A stretch of DNA of 64,000 bases from Apophysomyces variabilis (GCA_002749535.1 MZZL01000401.1:107639-171638); one strand, 5' to 3'; shown: positions 50,418 through 62,798, counted from the stretch's first letter. Numbers and translations are program-made. Notes: generated from the letters alone by a model not told the origin.

Positions 50418-51710
50418 TGCAGCAGCTTGACCTCAACTAAAATTGACGTTGTGCATGTCCAGACTAACTTGTTTTTTTTCCAAAGTTTCTTTGGAAGATG
50501 TCCTACACGAAGAATAATATGCAGTAGAAGTATCAGGCCATGAGATGCTTCGTTTAGAAGATATTCGTGTTTAAAGTCTACAAAATTTTCCCTTTACGTT
50601 AGGTACCGATCATTCCCAAAGACATTCTACCTACAAACTGTTGTTGGTGAGAAGCGCCTGAATAACAAAGGTACCCTTCTTTACCCGCTAAAAGGTTTTC
50701 AAATAACTTGCTATGGAGCCTTACAAGCTTAAGGTCAAAAACTCTGCGCTTTAAATACAACCCCATTAGTGTAAAAGCATATCAGTATCAGCACGGCAGA
50801 ATTAACAAGACAGCTTGTTAACTCAAACATCTCACCTGTCAATGCTGAGCTCGCCTTCTTTTTTTTTTTCTGCTGAGTTTGTTCTACAAAAGCCTTGGTA
50901 TCACAAAGCGTCCGAAGAGAAATCAAGTAACACTAAAACAAAGTGAGGTGTACAAGATGCAATAGTAGGTAAATCATATCATCATCGTATAACGGGAGGC
51001 CTAATTGATGGTCCCGATTTAAAGCCAACAATTAAAGGTCAGTGTGGCAAAAAGAAAAAGAAAAAAGAAAGAAGGTCTGACTGTCACAAGTAGTTTTAGC
51101 CACAAGAGAAGTGATATGGTTTGTGTATAAAGTTTTTTTAGCAGTTGAAGCTTCTTTTGCCTGTATTGGATAAGGGGGGGAAAGGGAAGGAATGACAGAA
51201 AATCATCGTTTGTGTGCTGCATGGTTTATTTGGAGAGTTTTGTTTTTTTTTGGGGGGAAGGATGAGCGCGCAACTAAAGGATAATCTATGTTTGTATGTT
51301 GTACGATGTTTGAGTTGTTCCTGTTTCCCATCGTCTATAGAAAATATTGGTATTGCGCCCTTCTTCTAATGTGGCTCGGTGTATGGATCTCAAAAAGAGG
51401 GAGTGGAGGGATTCAAAGGCAGAGAAGATGAAAGCCAACCTTAATTTCACAGTGAGACTTTATTTTTAGTATTTTTACAAGGCAGAGTTCTGTCTCCGCT
51501 GCTGACACACTCTAACTTCTCTAGAACAAAAAGGAGCCAAAAACTGTGTACGACGCCGTCACATGGAAGGCAACATCCCAGTGTAACTTCCAAAGGTCAC
51601 TCAAACATGCATCTAAAAATACCTGACGCTTCCTTCATAAAAGAGTCCAAAGTCCTGGGTTTCTCGCTTCTTTCTCCTCTGTAATTCATCGTTTTTCGTT
51701 ATTTTCCTTC
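50418..51710. other. Intergenic spacer upstream of the Crz1-like gene
   Basis: About 1.3 kb with A/T homopolymer and G-rich runs (for example TTTTTTTTTGGGGGGAAGG near 51245). A TATA-like CATAAAAG lies at 51636-51643, about 70 nt before the ATG. Only short, low-complexity ORFs are present. Confidence 0.4.
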
Positions 51711-52787
51711 ATGGAGTACCCAAACCATCCATTCCAATCTTCTACTACTTCTTCTTCTTCCTCTTTCCATTGGCCTGAATGGGATCCACAAGAACATCAA
51801 AACAATCAATATCCTCATCCTCCTTCTACTCATCATCATTATCATCATGAATTACCCTTGACGGCCTATCCGCCTATCGTTGATCCCGCCGTCCTGGATC
51901 AGTTCTCCACTGAATCTTCCGCTTCATCCGTCAACTATCCAACCCCAGGAGATCCCCATGTTATTCCATCAGAACCTTTCGAACTGGAACCGATGGCGCT
52001 GGTATCGCCCTTAGCTGGTCTTGCGGTAGAGCCCACGATGGCCCATCCAGTCGACTTGTCAGTGTCTCGGACACAACTCCAGCCACTGGTAGCACCCCTG
52101 AATTTGGATATCCAGCCTTTTATCTCCATTACCGAACCGACTCCGATCAGGCGGACAGCTCCCGAACTGTCCTATGTCGACCAATTCATCGCACATCACG
52201 GGGCCGAACTGGAGCAATCCCTCCTCCTGGACTCCCTTCTCCAACCACAGAATAACACCACCGACTGGCTGAGCTGGACACCGTTAGGTGGTGCCTCCCC
52301 CATCTCATCGCCAGACCTTACAACAGACATCGCCTCCGTCTTTGTGCCCTCTCCTGAACCCCAATTCAATGAGCCAGCTGGCCTGGAAGCTCCAACATCA
52401 CGAGGCAGGCCTCGTCGGGTGTCTGAACCCCCCAAACCCACCAAGTACGACTCGGCGCCAAAATCCCCTCGCCGCCACAGTAGTGAACGCCGCGCGTCTC
52501 GCACAAGTCCCTCTGTCTTCCATTGCCAACACCCAGGATGCGGAAAATCGTTCACTCGCCAATATAACCTTACCTCCCACATGCGAACCCATACCTCTGA
52601 AAGACCCTATGCCTGCACGCATTGCGGTAGACGTTTTGCACGTCAACATGACCGAAACAGACATGAGAAATTACATTGGGGTGTCAAGCCCTACGCATGT
52701 CCTCATTGTCAAAAACCATTTGCTCGTCAAGACGCCCTCAATCGCCATCTTCGAGTGGACAAAGGCTGCAGCAGTGCTGCCGTCTAA
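51711..52787 (+). CDS. C2H2 zinc-finger transcription factor, Crz1/Prz1-like (calcineurin target)
   Basis: Single-exon gene of 358 residues. A disordered Ser/His/Pro-rich N-terminus precedes three zinc fingers at about 272-355: finger 1 CX4CX12HX3H (FTRQYNLTSHMRTH), finger 2 CX2C (FARQHDRNRHEKLH) and finger 3 CX2C (FARQDALNRH) with the last ligand probably Cys after HLRVDKG. The spacing and the FTR.YNL / FARQHDR.RHE / FAR.DAL.RH signatures are those of Crz1-type fungal factors. PFISIT (residues 136-141) is an exact PxIxIT calcineurin docking motif. A basic segment (231-264, with RRxS and SPRR sites) probably holds the nuclear localisation signal. By family knowledge, calcineurin dephosphorylates such factors so that they enter the nucleus under Ca2+ stress. 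The orthology is inferred. Confidence 0.82.
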   Translation: MEYPNHPFQSSTTSSSSSFHWPEWDPQEHQNNQYPHPPSTHHHYHHELPLTAYPPIVDPAVLDQFSTESSASSVNYPTPGDPHVIPSEPFELEPMALVSPLAGLAVEPTMAHPVDLSVSRTQLQPLVAPLNLDIQPFISITEPTPIRRTAPELSYVDQFIAHHGAELEQSLLLDSLLQPQNNTTDWLSWTPLGGASPISSPDLTTDIASVFVPSPEPQFNEPAGLEAPTSRGRPRRVSEPPKPTKYDSAPKSPRRHSSERRASRTSPSVFHCQHPGCGKSFTRQYNLTSHMRTHTSERPYACTHCGRRFARQHDRNRHEKLHWGVKPYACPHCQKPFARQDALNRHLRVDKGCSSAAV

Positions 52788-54064
52788 AAAAAATGAAACA
52801 AAGAAAGAAAAAACTTCGTTGTCTATACATTTTCCTCCATTCCCTTATCTATTTTACATATATCCCTCCTTTTCTTTATCCATTTATCTATTTTTATAAA
52901 TACCAGTATCATTTAAACTTTCATCTCAACTGTGTACATGGGCATCGTCAGAATAAAAATGATCTATCTCACGTCATAGCATGGTTGTACCAAATCTTTA
53001 ATCTGCCGTAAGGCACAGCTCCAATTCAGTGTCCGAATGTGCAATTTTTGATCTGCTTTGGACGGGAGTCGAACCTTAAGTGTAAAAATAATTCATCGAT
53101 CGGCAGGTCATCCGTCGAGCGATCGTATACACCTGGCGAAATTCATCCTTGTTTGCCAGCTGACGGTGCCACCAAACAAATATCTGTATTGCCTGACACA
53201 CTTAATCCTCAAACTTTGTGATCCCAAAGCAAAACATTCATAATTTAGTCATAAATTTGATAATCAGTTACATTTACACCAGTTCCTAGAATATTAACCG
53301 CATGGTCCAATCATCACAGGTCATACCCTCCTATTTTCAGATCAAAGCGAGACAACTTGCCTTCGATTAGAAATCGAATTAGATCTACATCGAAAAATGC
53401 AAATGTTACCAATGTCAATAGGATCACGCCCGCTTGTAAAAGCGTTCCGACAAAGTTGGTTTGAAAGACAACAAATTACCATGCAAACCTGATAATTGTA
53501 ACCATGGGAACCACAACAAGCAGGTCTCGTTCCAAAGATCTTACGCTTGAGTAACTCCCGAGTTGACACTTGAACATGGCGTTCTTCAACCAGTGCCAAA
53601 GTTTACGGACTTTCTGATTAGTGAACAATGCGCCTGATGTTTTAGGGAAAAAGTGTAAAAGTACGCCAATTTCGAAACTTGCTCAGGTCATACTCATAGT
53701 ATCCAATAGATTTAAGCGTTGAAAATATTTCCTCTTAAAAAGCATTCACAACACAAGTCCGATCATTGCTTCTATAGAACGTTACCTTCATAAATAAGTG
53801 CTACGGCATGACACTCTCTCTTTCATACATAGAAGCACTTCTTTAGTTTGGATTGCCAACAATCGCTATTGTTTGTTTTGTTTTGTTATTCTTTTACTAC
53901 ACTTTGATTATCATTTTTGTTTTACCCTTTATCCGTTTGAAAATAAATAGTAACAAGAATGACGATGATCTTTCCATTCGGCGCAGGCGAACTTTGTTTG
54001 CTCCAGCCATCCCGTCATAGTTCCCGAAACGGATGAGATAGATAGAACAACTCCGTGTATCATC
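52788..54064. other. Intergenic spacer between convergent genes
   Basis: 3' flanks of the Crz1-like gene (plus) and the HAUS8-like gene (minus). T-rich 3' region at 52800-52900; short overlapping ORFs only. A GGGAGTCGAACC string at 53064-53075 resembles a tRNA T-loop, but the flanks do not fold. Confidence 0.4.
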
Positions 54065-55245
54065 TCATGTCTGATTCCCGTCATTGTTTAAAATAAGTAA
54101 CATATTCCGTAGTTCCATTTCGGCTGTAACCATTTCCTCCATCAACTGTTGGCACCTGATTAGAATGTTTTTGTCAATGGTTGAAGAAAACTAAACAGGA
54201 ATTAAAAAATAATTGATATCCTAGGCATCTTTACTTACTTCTGGATTTTCTTCCAACTTTCCACTGATAGCAGATAAAGAACTGCTAATTGCACTAATAC
54301 GCCTATCTGTCGAAAAGTTGCGGCCGTGTATTCATATGCTATATACTTACAAAGTGATATCCCTGGATAGTCGCTACTTTCTATGAACTTTTCCAAATCC
54401 TCCACTTCATTAGAGAGTGCTTGCCACTCTTTTTCGATTTTAGAAACGGCTTCCGACTGTTTGCTATCGGTAAGATTTCTATCAGATTTGGTGTTGTAAT
54501 CCACCTGATAATCTTGGCCTTGGTAAGCATGTGATGTTTCATTCTTCTCCTCTTTCTGTTTCGTCTGGAGATGATCTAACCAAAGCAGGCCCTGTACAGT
54601 TTCTGGGCTTTGGTACACATGTCACCTTTTTTTTTTAATTCTCCCAACAACATACTTGTGTAGACTGGGTATTTTTAGCAGACTCCTTTTTTGTTTTCCT
54701 TGACAAGAATTGCAACTGAAGATATCGCCCGTGCAGTTCCAAGATAGCGTTGTCTTCAGATGTAGACATTCCTGAGGAACTATCAAATGTCGCTGTAGAG
54801 CAAGTAGATGGGCGCCTTGCATAAGCATAACTTCGTTTGTACGCGCTATCTCCTGCGGCAGTTTGCGATTTTCCAGTATCTGCTATGCCTCGAGAAGAGG
54901 GAGCGGCAAACGAGCCGATATGATTTCCTGAATTGTATCCATAACGAAGCATGGGCGTGCCCGAAACTGTATCCAGTTTATGTATCCTATGCATACTGCT
55001 GGTAGCAGAAGATGACCACCTCTCCTCTGGTCTCTCTACTCTGCGGGCCTTCCCATAGATCCGAACCTTACCATAATCAGAAGGGAGTGTCTTTTGTTTA
55101 GCAACTGGAACGCGAGCTGCCGACGTTATCACTAAGCGCGGAAACGTCTGCACTCCTGCCTCTCCACCTAGGGAGTAATCCACTGCAGGCTTGTGTTTGT
55201 ATTGCGTGAATGAACCATGCTACCCACCTTTCGATTCCTGGGCAT
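54065..55245 (-). CDS. HAUS8/augmin-like coiled-coil protein (tentative)
   Basis: Exons 55245-55224, 55182-54656, 54591-54351, 54306-54239 and 54145-54065 join in phase to 312 residues. The N-terminal half is basic and Ser/Arg-rich (VRIYGKARRVERPEERWSSS), as in microtubule-binding tails. A segment ILELHGRYLQLQFLSRKTKK near residue 160 resembles the conserved ARYLQW-type motif of HAUS8. It is followed by a helical, acidic coiled-coil-like region (KIEKEWQALSNEVEDLEKFI) and a short C-terminal helix (LMEEMVTAEMELRNMLLIL). Augmin nucleates branching microtubules in spindles. The assignment rests on one motif and layout; another microtubule-associated protein is possible. Exon joins are supported only by phase and splice consensus. 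Confidence 0.45.
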
Positions 55246-55312
55246 CTCCGGACGAACCTTGTCTAAAGTCAGCTTGGTAAACGGCGATGCTTATAAACTA
55301 CTATGCATGCCC

Positions 55313-55654
55313 TTACTGAAGATCGCTATCGTCGTTACGCACTGACTGATCAATGGCTGCTATACGCTGTCTCACACTGACGGGTAAAGCGGTATTGTCC
55401 ATTTGTCGCCGCAAGAGTAGTACCAGACACTTTACGTCGGCCAAAGAAAACAGGACGATGGCGGAGTTTTTGGAGTATGGCTTCTGTGTCGTCCTTAATG
55501 CTGAAAATAGCATCAAATGCACACGCCACACTCCATTGATCAGCATAGGCATTGACCAACGACAGCACAGTAGCGTGTGAATTGCTGTGGTAGAGGTATC
55601 CAAAATGGATGAAGAAATTTGAGAAGATGAAGATGGTTCGTTACAAGCTACCAT
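55313..55654 (-). CDS. Short ORF upstream of the HAUS8-like gene, unknown
   Basis: ATG at 55654 opens 113 codons to TAA at 55313, beginning MVACNEPSSSSQISSSILDT and ending SVRQRIAAIDQSVRNDDSDL. A second open frame (about 55568-55350, with DQWSVACAFDAIFSIKDD) overlaps it, so the true product could be a spliced mix of both. The stop lies only 67 nt before the next start on the same strand, which is tight for separate fungal genes. No domain recognised. Confidence 0.35.
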   Translation of the reverse strand: MVACNEPSSSSQISSSILDTSTTAIHTLLCCRWSMPMLINGVWRVHLMLFSALRTTQKPYSKNSAIVLFSLADVKCLVLLLRRQMDNTALPVSVRQRIAAIDQSVRNDDSDLQ

Positions 55655-55999
55655 TTCTTCCGTTTCCGATTAGATAGGAATCACTGTAACTTGATTGACG
55701 TAGTGTCAATCATTATTAATGGTCTTCCTTTCTTTGCTTGCCTGTAGCACCATTTTAAAACGGAAACAACGTAATATAGCTTCTTTCCTTTTGGAAAAAA
55801 GCGAAGTTGGATTATGGTACAATTAATGCTTATGCTTAAAATTTCACTTTTTCCTTGCTTGACTGCATATTGATGCGAAAATTGGGAATTCAGATTTCGA
55901 GACTTCAGATATTGAACAAATGCGTTACTATGTAATGAATAGTTTTATACTTGGGTGTGTTGTCGAACAACAGTATTAACATAATGATCCATGCTATTG
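55655..55999. other. Short intergenic spacer
   Basis: About 345 nt between two minus-strand genes. AT-rich, no recognised element. Confidence 0.35.
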
Positions 56000-57422
56000 T
56001 TACAGTTCCCAGATGAGATCGTCTGATACATAATTATCCTTTCGGAACTGTTTGATGTCTTCATCCACCAAGGCATCCTGGATCTCAGGCTTTCGAATTT
56101 GCCCGTATGTACCAGCCTCCAATTCCTTCTTTGCTTGAGCAAGTACCTTTGGATTTACGAAATAAGGACGCACAACAGTCGCTCTGAGGAAGTGGTAGGA
56201 TAAACGAGGGCTGTGTTCATCGGAAGAAGGTTGATTTCCGATGGGAGAACGTACAGGTGCGCGATAGTGGGGAAGAACAACGATATCTTTGCCAAGCGGG
56301 AAATCAGCAAATGGATCTTCAAATGACTTTGGTGATGATGATTGTTTGGTGTTTGGGTCGATATTTTCCTTGTCATCAGATAGGGAGAAATCTGTTTTTG
56401 ATACCTCAATTTTCTCTTCGGCAGTCTCTTGCTTTTCAATAAGGTTCTTTCTGGATTTGAGTAACCGTGAAGGAATGTCGTGATCGACGTCCGTTTCACT
56501 GTTTCGTCTTTTCGCAGTACGAGAGAAAGGGTTCGATATGGGCCATAGAGGGGTCGTTTTTCGGCTCGTTTTGCGTGGTTCAAGCCAGAAAGCCTCTTCT
56601 TCTGACATAGTGATGGGTTGAGAAGACGTAACCTTTTCTTCCTTTGGCACGTCATTCCAGAACGCATCCTGTTCGGTTACACCGGCGTGGTATGAGAGGG
56701 ACTTGGTAATTAGAGAGGGCTTAGGCTGAGTATTCGAGGCCTTCCTTTCGCTTTTCGTAGGCTCGATCAATTTCTTATCGTCTGTAGCATTATCCTCTGG
56801 TGGCGCTGACGTAGGTGATGGTGTATGGATAAGGTCAGTGGCAGTGTTGGAAACGGCGTCGGTATTGGTGTTGTTAAAGTCGTCAGAAGAATGCATGATC
56901 GGCTGAGAGCTAGACACAGGCTCGCTAGCATGTATACGTGTCGGCTCAGGCTCAGCCTGCGAACTAGCCTGTTTCAAGGAACTTGAAGATTGCCTTCCTG
57001 TTTTCCTCTCCAAATAGGCTTTAAGTCCTTTGTAGTCTTTGTACAATTGTTCTATAATATCAAAGATAAACGTAAAGTGTGTATATTGTCTAATGTCCCT
57101 TACCGATCTCTGGGAACTTTTTGAGGTCATCCATAGTTCGATCACGTTTATGAGTATCCCTAAATGTTTTCTCCCACTTGATTAGCTTTCTTGCCAAGCG
57201 TGCTTTTTGCTCTTGAAGCCTTGCAAGTTTCTCCGCCGGAGAAACAGAACTTCTAGATCTTGATGTGGATGATTTTTCCGCCAGTACTTCAGAAGGCTGC
57301 TTGCTGGTCTTGGTAGCATTGGTTGCCTTCACAGTATCAGCTTCATGTTTGGGATCAGATGAGACAAGCGGATCAGAAATCTCAGAGCATTGTGAAGAGA
57401 TCTCTGTCTTTTTTGATGCCAT
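56000..57422 (-). CDS. SLD2: DNA replication regulator Sld2/DRC1-like
   Basis: Exons 57422-57104 and 57051-56000 join through a 52-nt intron to give 456 residues. The conserved N-terminal block lies at about 64-120: LQEQKARLARKLIKWEKTFR, then the DLKKFPEIEQLYKDYKGLKA segment that in Sld2 and the RecQL4 N-terminus binds the replication initiation machinery. The remainder is disordered with many CDK-type S/TP sites (TPSPTSAPP, SSPKS, RSPIG, HSPRL), a basic patch (KRRN, LLKSRKNL) and a C-terminal FRKDNYVSDDLIWEL. Family knowledge: CDK-phosphorylated Sld2 helps load GINS and DNA polymerase epsilon at origins. There is no helicase domain, so this is the stand-alone Sld2 type. Confidence 0.72.
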
Positions 57423-58069
57423 TGTTTCTTAAGAGAGTGACACTCTCTTCCACTTATCTCCCACCTAGACAAACGTGCAAAATGGAAGAACCCAAGCGCC
57501 AGGTCAAAGACCAAGGTCAGCTGCAAATGTTTGTTCCCTGGAATTGTTGAAACTCAGCTTTCGATCCATGCCTTCCTTGGACGCAGATTCGTTCAGAAAC
57601 TGTTCAATAAACATGGTTTCATTGGCTGCCGATATAGCATGTAGCTTGAGCTACTGCTGTTAAATAGGATTTACTAAGCTTATTAGGGGTTGTCCGTACG
57701 TGCTACTGAGTACATAGTAGTATTTGAACGACACGTTACGTTATTTCAAACTATATCCTGATTCAGGGCAAAAAGAACGTGTCTGCGCTAAAAAGCGAAT
57801 CATAAATTAAATAAACAGTTTCGACTTTAGGAACAACTGCAATTATCATACAATGCGTAGGTACACTTGGTTGTGGTGCGCCTTAGAGTTCCGATGTGAC
57901 ATGCAATAAAAAGCAGGCCAAGAGCGGGTCTTTGTGACTTTGTTATGGTTGTCCGAAGGGGCAATTGCTTTTCTGGCCCCGGAGCTGCTCTGTCAGAGGA
58001 AAAAAAAATTAGTTTGGAACCGCCACCCTTGGTTGTTACTTTTTACGGGATAGCAAAAAGTCGTCCAAC
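57423..58069. other. Divergent promoter region
   Basis: Region of 647 nt between the Sld2-like gene (minus) and the PPR gene (plus), so it should hold both promoters. Nothing beyond short ORFs recognised. Confidence 0.4.
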
Positions 58070-59847
58070 ATGCAAAGGGTGCCAATTGTTAGGTTGCAGC
58101 GCTCTACCCTGACCAATGCGGTCCATCGCAAGCTTGTCAAGTCTCATGGAGCAGGTAAGAAAGGAGCCATGGTTAGTGACTTGCTTTATGAAGACTTCTA
58201 AACTTGTTGTATAGTGCTTGCTCGTTCCAACTACACCTCGGCCGCTGCCCCTACTACTGAAAGCGAGAAAACCAACTTCATTACTTTCAGTCATCCCATC
58301 AACCCTTTGGCCACCTTTAACCAAAGGCTAGCTCAAAAACTTCGTCAGCGTGGCGGCAACGCAAGACGTATTTTGGACGACGTGAAGGATATCGTCAAAG
58401 AAATCGAGAGCAAAGGTCTTAAGTTTGATATAAACACGTATAACGGTGTTATATCAGCCTATGCTAAGGTCCGAGATTACAATGCCTTGCTGAAGACTAT
58501 GGACAAGATGGAAAAGGATGGCATTAAACCGTCCCTGGACACATACAACATCATTGCCGAGGTAAACGGGCACTACATGCATAAGCTTGCTTTATTTAAC
58601 AGATGCTCCAGTCAGTGGCTCAACGAGGTGAATTTCGAATGATGCGAAGAGTTATCGATTCCATGGAGAAGAATAATGTAGAACCGTCGGCGTCGACATA
58701 CCAGCAAATTTTACGATGCCTCTGTAATAACGATCAATTGGAACAAGCGATAGAAACATTAGAATTGATGAAGGAAAAGGATTTGGGACCCAACATCGCA
58801 TCGTATGGCACAGTTATTGCGTGTTGTCTCAAGTTGTCTGATGCTACCACTGCATACAAACTCTTAAAGGAAGCTGAAGACGCTAATTTGCTTGTGGAAT
58901 CGCAACCGAATATCTATATGGATGTGATGCGTGCAGCGGCACTGAATGATCAGGTACGCTTTAGGTACAAAGAAAAAATGCTTGAATTGAATCTAACTGA
59001 AAAGGTTTTCATGGGTTAGTATAAAGCGACCGAGTACTGTTGGAATGCGACCGTGGAGAAGTATAATATTCGTCCTGATGAGGGTGCATGTCTGGAAGTG
59101 TTGCGTGTAGCTGCAAAAGCGGGTGATACCAAATTGGTCACGGACGTCATTCGAAAATTGAGCACGAGCGGATATCCTTACAAAGAACACTATTTTACGC
59201 CCTTGATGGAAGCTTTCCTCTCTAAAAACGACCTGAAAAGCGCGTTTAACGTACTAGATATCATGCGCGTGTCTGGCATTGCCTTGGACATGCGGTCCAC
59301 TCTACCCATCCAGGAGAAGCTGTCTAAGAATATGAAGGCAATTGACAAGGCCTACTTTTTGCTTGAGGAGCTCAAACAAGAAGGCAAGGCTGTGGACATT
59401 ACAGCTTTCAATGTGGTAGTGAAGGCATGTGCACAAGCTGGTGATGTTCATCGTACGGTAGCAACATATCGCGAAGCAGCAAATTTGGGCGTCAAGCCTG
59501 ACGTAGATACCTACAATGCTGTTCTGGAAGTGTGTGTCGAAACAGCAATGCAGGGAATGGGCGATGTTGTTATTCAAGAGATGAAGAAAGCTGATGTGGC
59601 ACCCAATGTGGAGACCTACAGCAGGATGATTGCGCTCGCTTGCACGCAGAAGAACTACGAAAATGCATTTACGTATCTGGAGGAAATGAAGAGCTACGGT
59701 GTCATTCCGCCTGAGACGACATATGCTATTCTGCTTAAAAAGCTAGCGCAAGAAAGAGACCCACGTTTCCATCTTGCATTGGAAGAGGTTGAAACGTTCG
59801 GATATAATGTGTCACCGAAATTAAGGGGATTATGGAGGAAAAAATGA
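58070..59847 (+). CDS. Mitochondrial pentatricopeptide-repeat (PPR) protein
   Basis: Exons 58070-58154, 58215-58561, 58603-58953 and 59020-59847 give 536 residues. The N-terminus (MQRVPIVRLQRSTLTNAVHR) is basic and free of acids, as in a mitochondrial presequence. PPR units of about 35 residues are visible from residue 100 on: DINTYNGVISAYAKVRDYNA, PSLDTYNIIAE, PSASTYQQILRCLCNNDQLE, PNIASYGTVIACC, DITAFNVVVKACAQAGDVHR, PDVDTYNAVLEVC, PNVETYSRMIALACTQKNYE and PPETTYAILLKKLAQE. PPR proteins bind organellar RNA and act in mitochondrial RNA stability, processing or translation. The RNA target is unknown. It ends with a basic RGLWRKK tail. Confidence 0.88.
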
Positions 59848-62798
59848 TACCGAGATGCCCGTTTTGTGATCGCGCACCAGGAACAAGGGAGCTGACATGC
59901 AACGCAGTGTCCGAAATCTGGAACTGTTTTCGCTACATTTTTCCAGGTGTCATCCAACATTTACAACCTCCCTTAAAATAACGTTTTGCCATTTTCCTAA
60001 TTAAAGCGTACAGAGACAAAAGAAAAATCCCCAATAGACCGAGCAATGAAATAAAATTATTTTATTATCATAGAGCACGCAATCGAAGATTTCTCTTTAA
60101 CAAAATGTTTCCAGTTGTGGTATCGTAACAATAGGTATTCTATTGTATTTAGGCATCTCGATGCTACAGACGACAGCCTGGTGCTATATCCCACCGCTTA
60201 TGGTCCACCAATTGAATCAGTCAACAAGGTTTATCTCTTTCGTGACATCTTTCTTTTACGCGCAAACATAATTGTTTGTGATCGTGTATTGCATCTTGTC
60301 GATGAGCATTGCATTACTGTAGTGTTAAGTTCATAAAACCCATATCGGTCATCAGAAACTTTGGAGGGATCAGATAATTGTAGTGCGATACAAGTAAGTA
60401 TATACCTACTTATCACCACCAACTGCATTTAGATATAAACTTTGTGGGATTCAATAAAGCAACCTGTCAATGTGTACGACCAGCTCAGGAGTCCACACAG
60501 AGAATACGTAAGCACGCAGCCGTTTGCAAAAGTAGCACGCGTCTCTATCCCAAAAGCGTTAATAGTAAGTTGGAAAAATACATATAGGAGAACATAGCCG
60601 ACAACTTGGAGAAGCTTATGCTTATATGCTATGTGGAAATATCCATGTTGATCTGTAACCAATACACGGAACTGCTTGCAGCTTGCTAGCTTCTTGGGGT
60701 GTCAATGACTTGCAACGACTTAAAATCTAGCAACATCGAGTGTAGGATATCTTTGATAGTTGGGCAGTTTAGGAAAAGATAAGCCGATCTTTGGTTAATA
60801 TCTCAGTTTTTTCACGTTTGGCGATTTCCTTAAGCGGAAAGAATAGTATTACTGCGCGAAGAGCATTGCCGCCAATAACCGAATTTGATGTGCTAGCCAC
60901 CAAAAAGCTCGAATCATTCTATTAAGAAACAGTTCATGAATAAAGGAAGTTAGACCGATTTTCCGTCTGAAGACGTCAACCCCGCCTAAGAAGACAGGTC
61001 AAGCATACGTTGGCATAATGTGTAACATGCTACTATTCTGTAAACCGCGTACTAGCCAACTGCTATGGAACGCAAATGTATGCTCCCGTTCACAGATTGC
61101 TTCTATGCTTCCCACGCATGGGAATATGGAATCGTTGTTTGATACGGCCATACTGTCTCGATTATAAAGCAAGGCTGTGCTTGCTTTGTTGCAATATGTC
61201 CGCATCGGTATGGATATTCCAGCCTCTCCGACCTCGTGCGTGTTTTCCTTTTTTCTTTTTGCACTGTATTAACTTTCAAGGCTACCAGAATTGAGGTCAA
61301 TAAGCTATGCGAACAAAAAATCCCCTTTCAAAGATTCAAGTCAGCCACAGTTACTGAAAATCTGTAAACTGCTGCTCTGTTTCGTTATCTGCCTTTCGCG
61401 GCTTCATGCTTTGTTTCTTTCTTTGTGGCATTAAGAACAACCTAATTTTCGTAACAAATAATGGTCTGTTTGGCATCTCATGAGACACATGATCAGCTGG
61501 CGAAAAGTATGGATGTTCGAATCACTAGGCTTGGTTATTTACACCGACAGTTGTTACTCCCACGCAGTAACCTTAGCAAATCCACTTACTGCCTTTTGCA
61601 TTCTACTGTACCACTTGAATATCGACTCGTTAACTGTAGGAAAAGGCAAGGATATCATGTTCATTATGGAATACGTCTGCTAAAAAGCTGATTTTTGAGT
61701 AGAAACGTCAAATGACTGTAATCAGCTTGATATGGTTGCATCTCCTCGAGAAATCAAGCTTTGTGCGGTGCTTAACTGTGTTTACATGCGTTGCTTTTTA
61801 TAACATGTTTATATCTTCGTCAATAAGTGTTTGCTTCTATAAGAAAAGTATTGCCGTTACTTAGAGAGAATAATTCGGAGTCATGATTTTTTATTTTCAA
61901 TTATGCTTGATTGTTAAAGCAAGCAGATCACTTTTCTAATTCGAGATATGCCCGGCAAAACATAGAGTTGTAATGGATCGTGCACCATCACTTCTATTTT
62001 CTTTCTGTATCTTTTAGTCTGCGTATACTCTATTCCAATGCTCATGACGTTGGAGATGTGGCAGTCGATAAGCAAAAAGTGTTGGATTATATGTATGGTT
62101 TTCAGGCTTTTTGTCAGTGATATACCTTTCCTTTACAACCGTGCGGGAGCCCTGCTGCGGTAAACAAGACTATAACAAAAGGCACCTGTCATTTACTGAC
62201 CATGGACATGATTTTATGCCTGGTCCAGTAAACGGTTGCATGCACTGCAAGGAGCAAGATTACTTGGGCGAGATGTGTTCTTCTATATCACTTAGGAATA
62301 GAATGATGTGTATTTTCTTTTCCTTTTGTTTTCTAAGAGCGAATTTGCATCTTCCGACATGAAGATCAGACTTATCCTAAGTAGGATGAGATCGGATCGA
62401 ATAACACTTTATGTTGCACAAGACAACATTGCTGGTGGTCAAGATGTTGGTCGGAGCATGTTGCAGCAAGTTGCGTACTAATGCTTTCCTGCAGGTAACA
62501 CCAACCGCAAAAGTCATGTAGGAGATGAGGAGAAATCGCTAACTAAAAGATGAGCCGATCTGAAAATAACTTTTGTATTCTTTATGTTGACGGACTAAAC
62601 TTTTCCCCGTCCATGATAGATTGAAGTAATAAAAACAGTCATATTATGATCTTGTTCAGCTTTTTAGCCATCTGTAAGAGTGAAGCAATCATGAAGCTAG
62701 GGTAAAACAAATTTTCATTATCCGTCTGGAATGAAAAGTTACGACCGTCTTTTCATACATGATTGGTGCATGAGAGTGATTTAAACTCTGTAGTATAA
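59848..62798. other. Long spacer with scattered short ORFs
   Basis: About 3 kb, AT-rich. Around 60.13-60.46 kb an exon-like segment (HLDATDDSLVLYPTAYGPPI then ESVNK) is followed in phase by a second one (KLWRDQIIVVRYK) with splice consensus, but no 5' exon was found. Other ORFs (61461-61691, 62111-62362) have no family features. No RNA gene recognised. Confidence 0.35.

Noticed and set aside
53041..53130. Possible tRNA because of GGGAGTCGAACC (T-loop-like on the minus strand)
   Set aside because: The flanking bases do not form a T-stem or acceptor stem, and no anticodon arm is visible.
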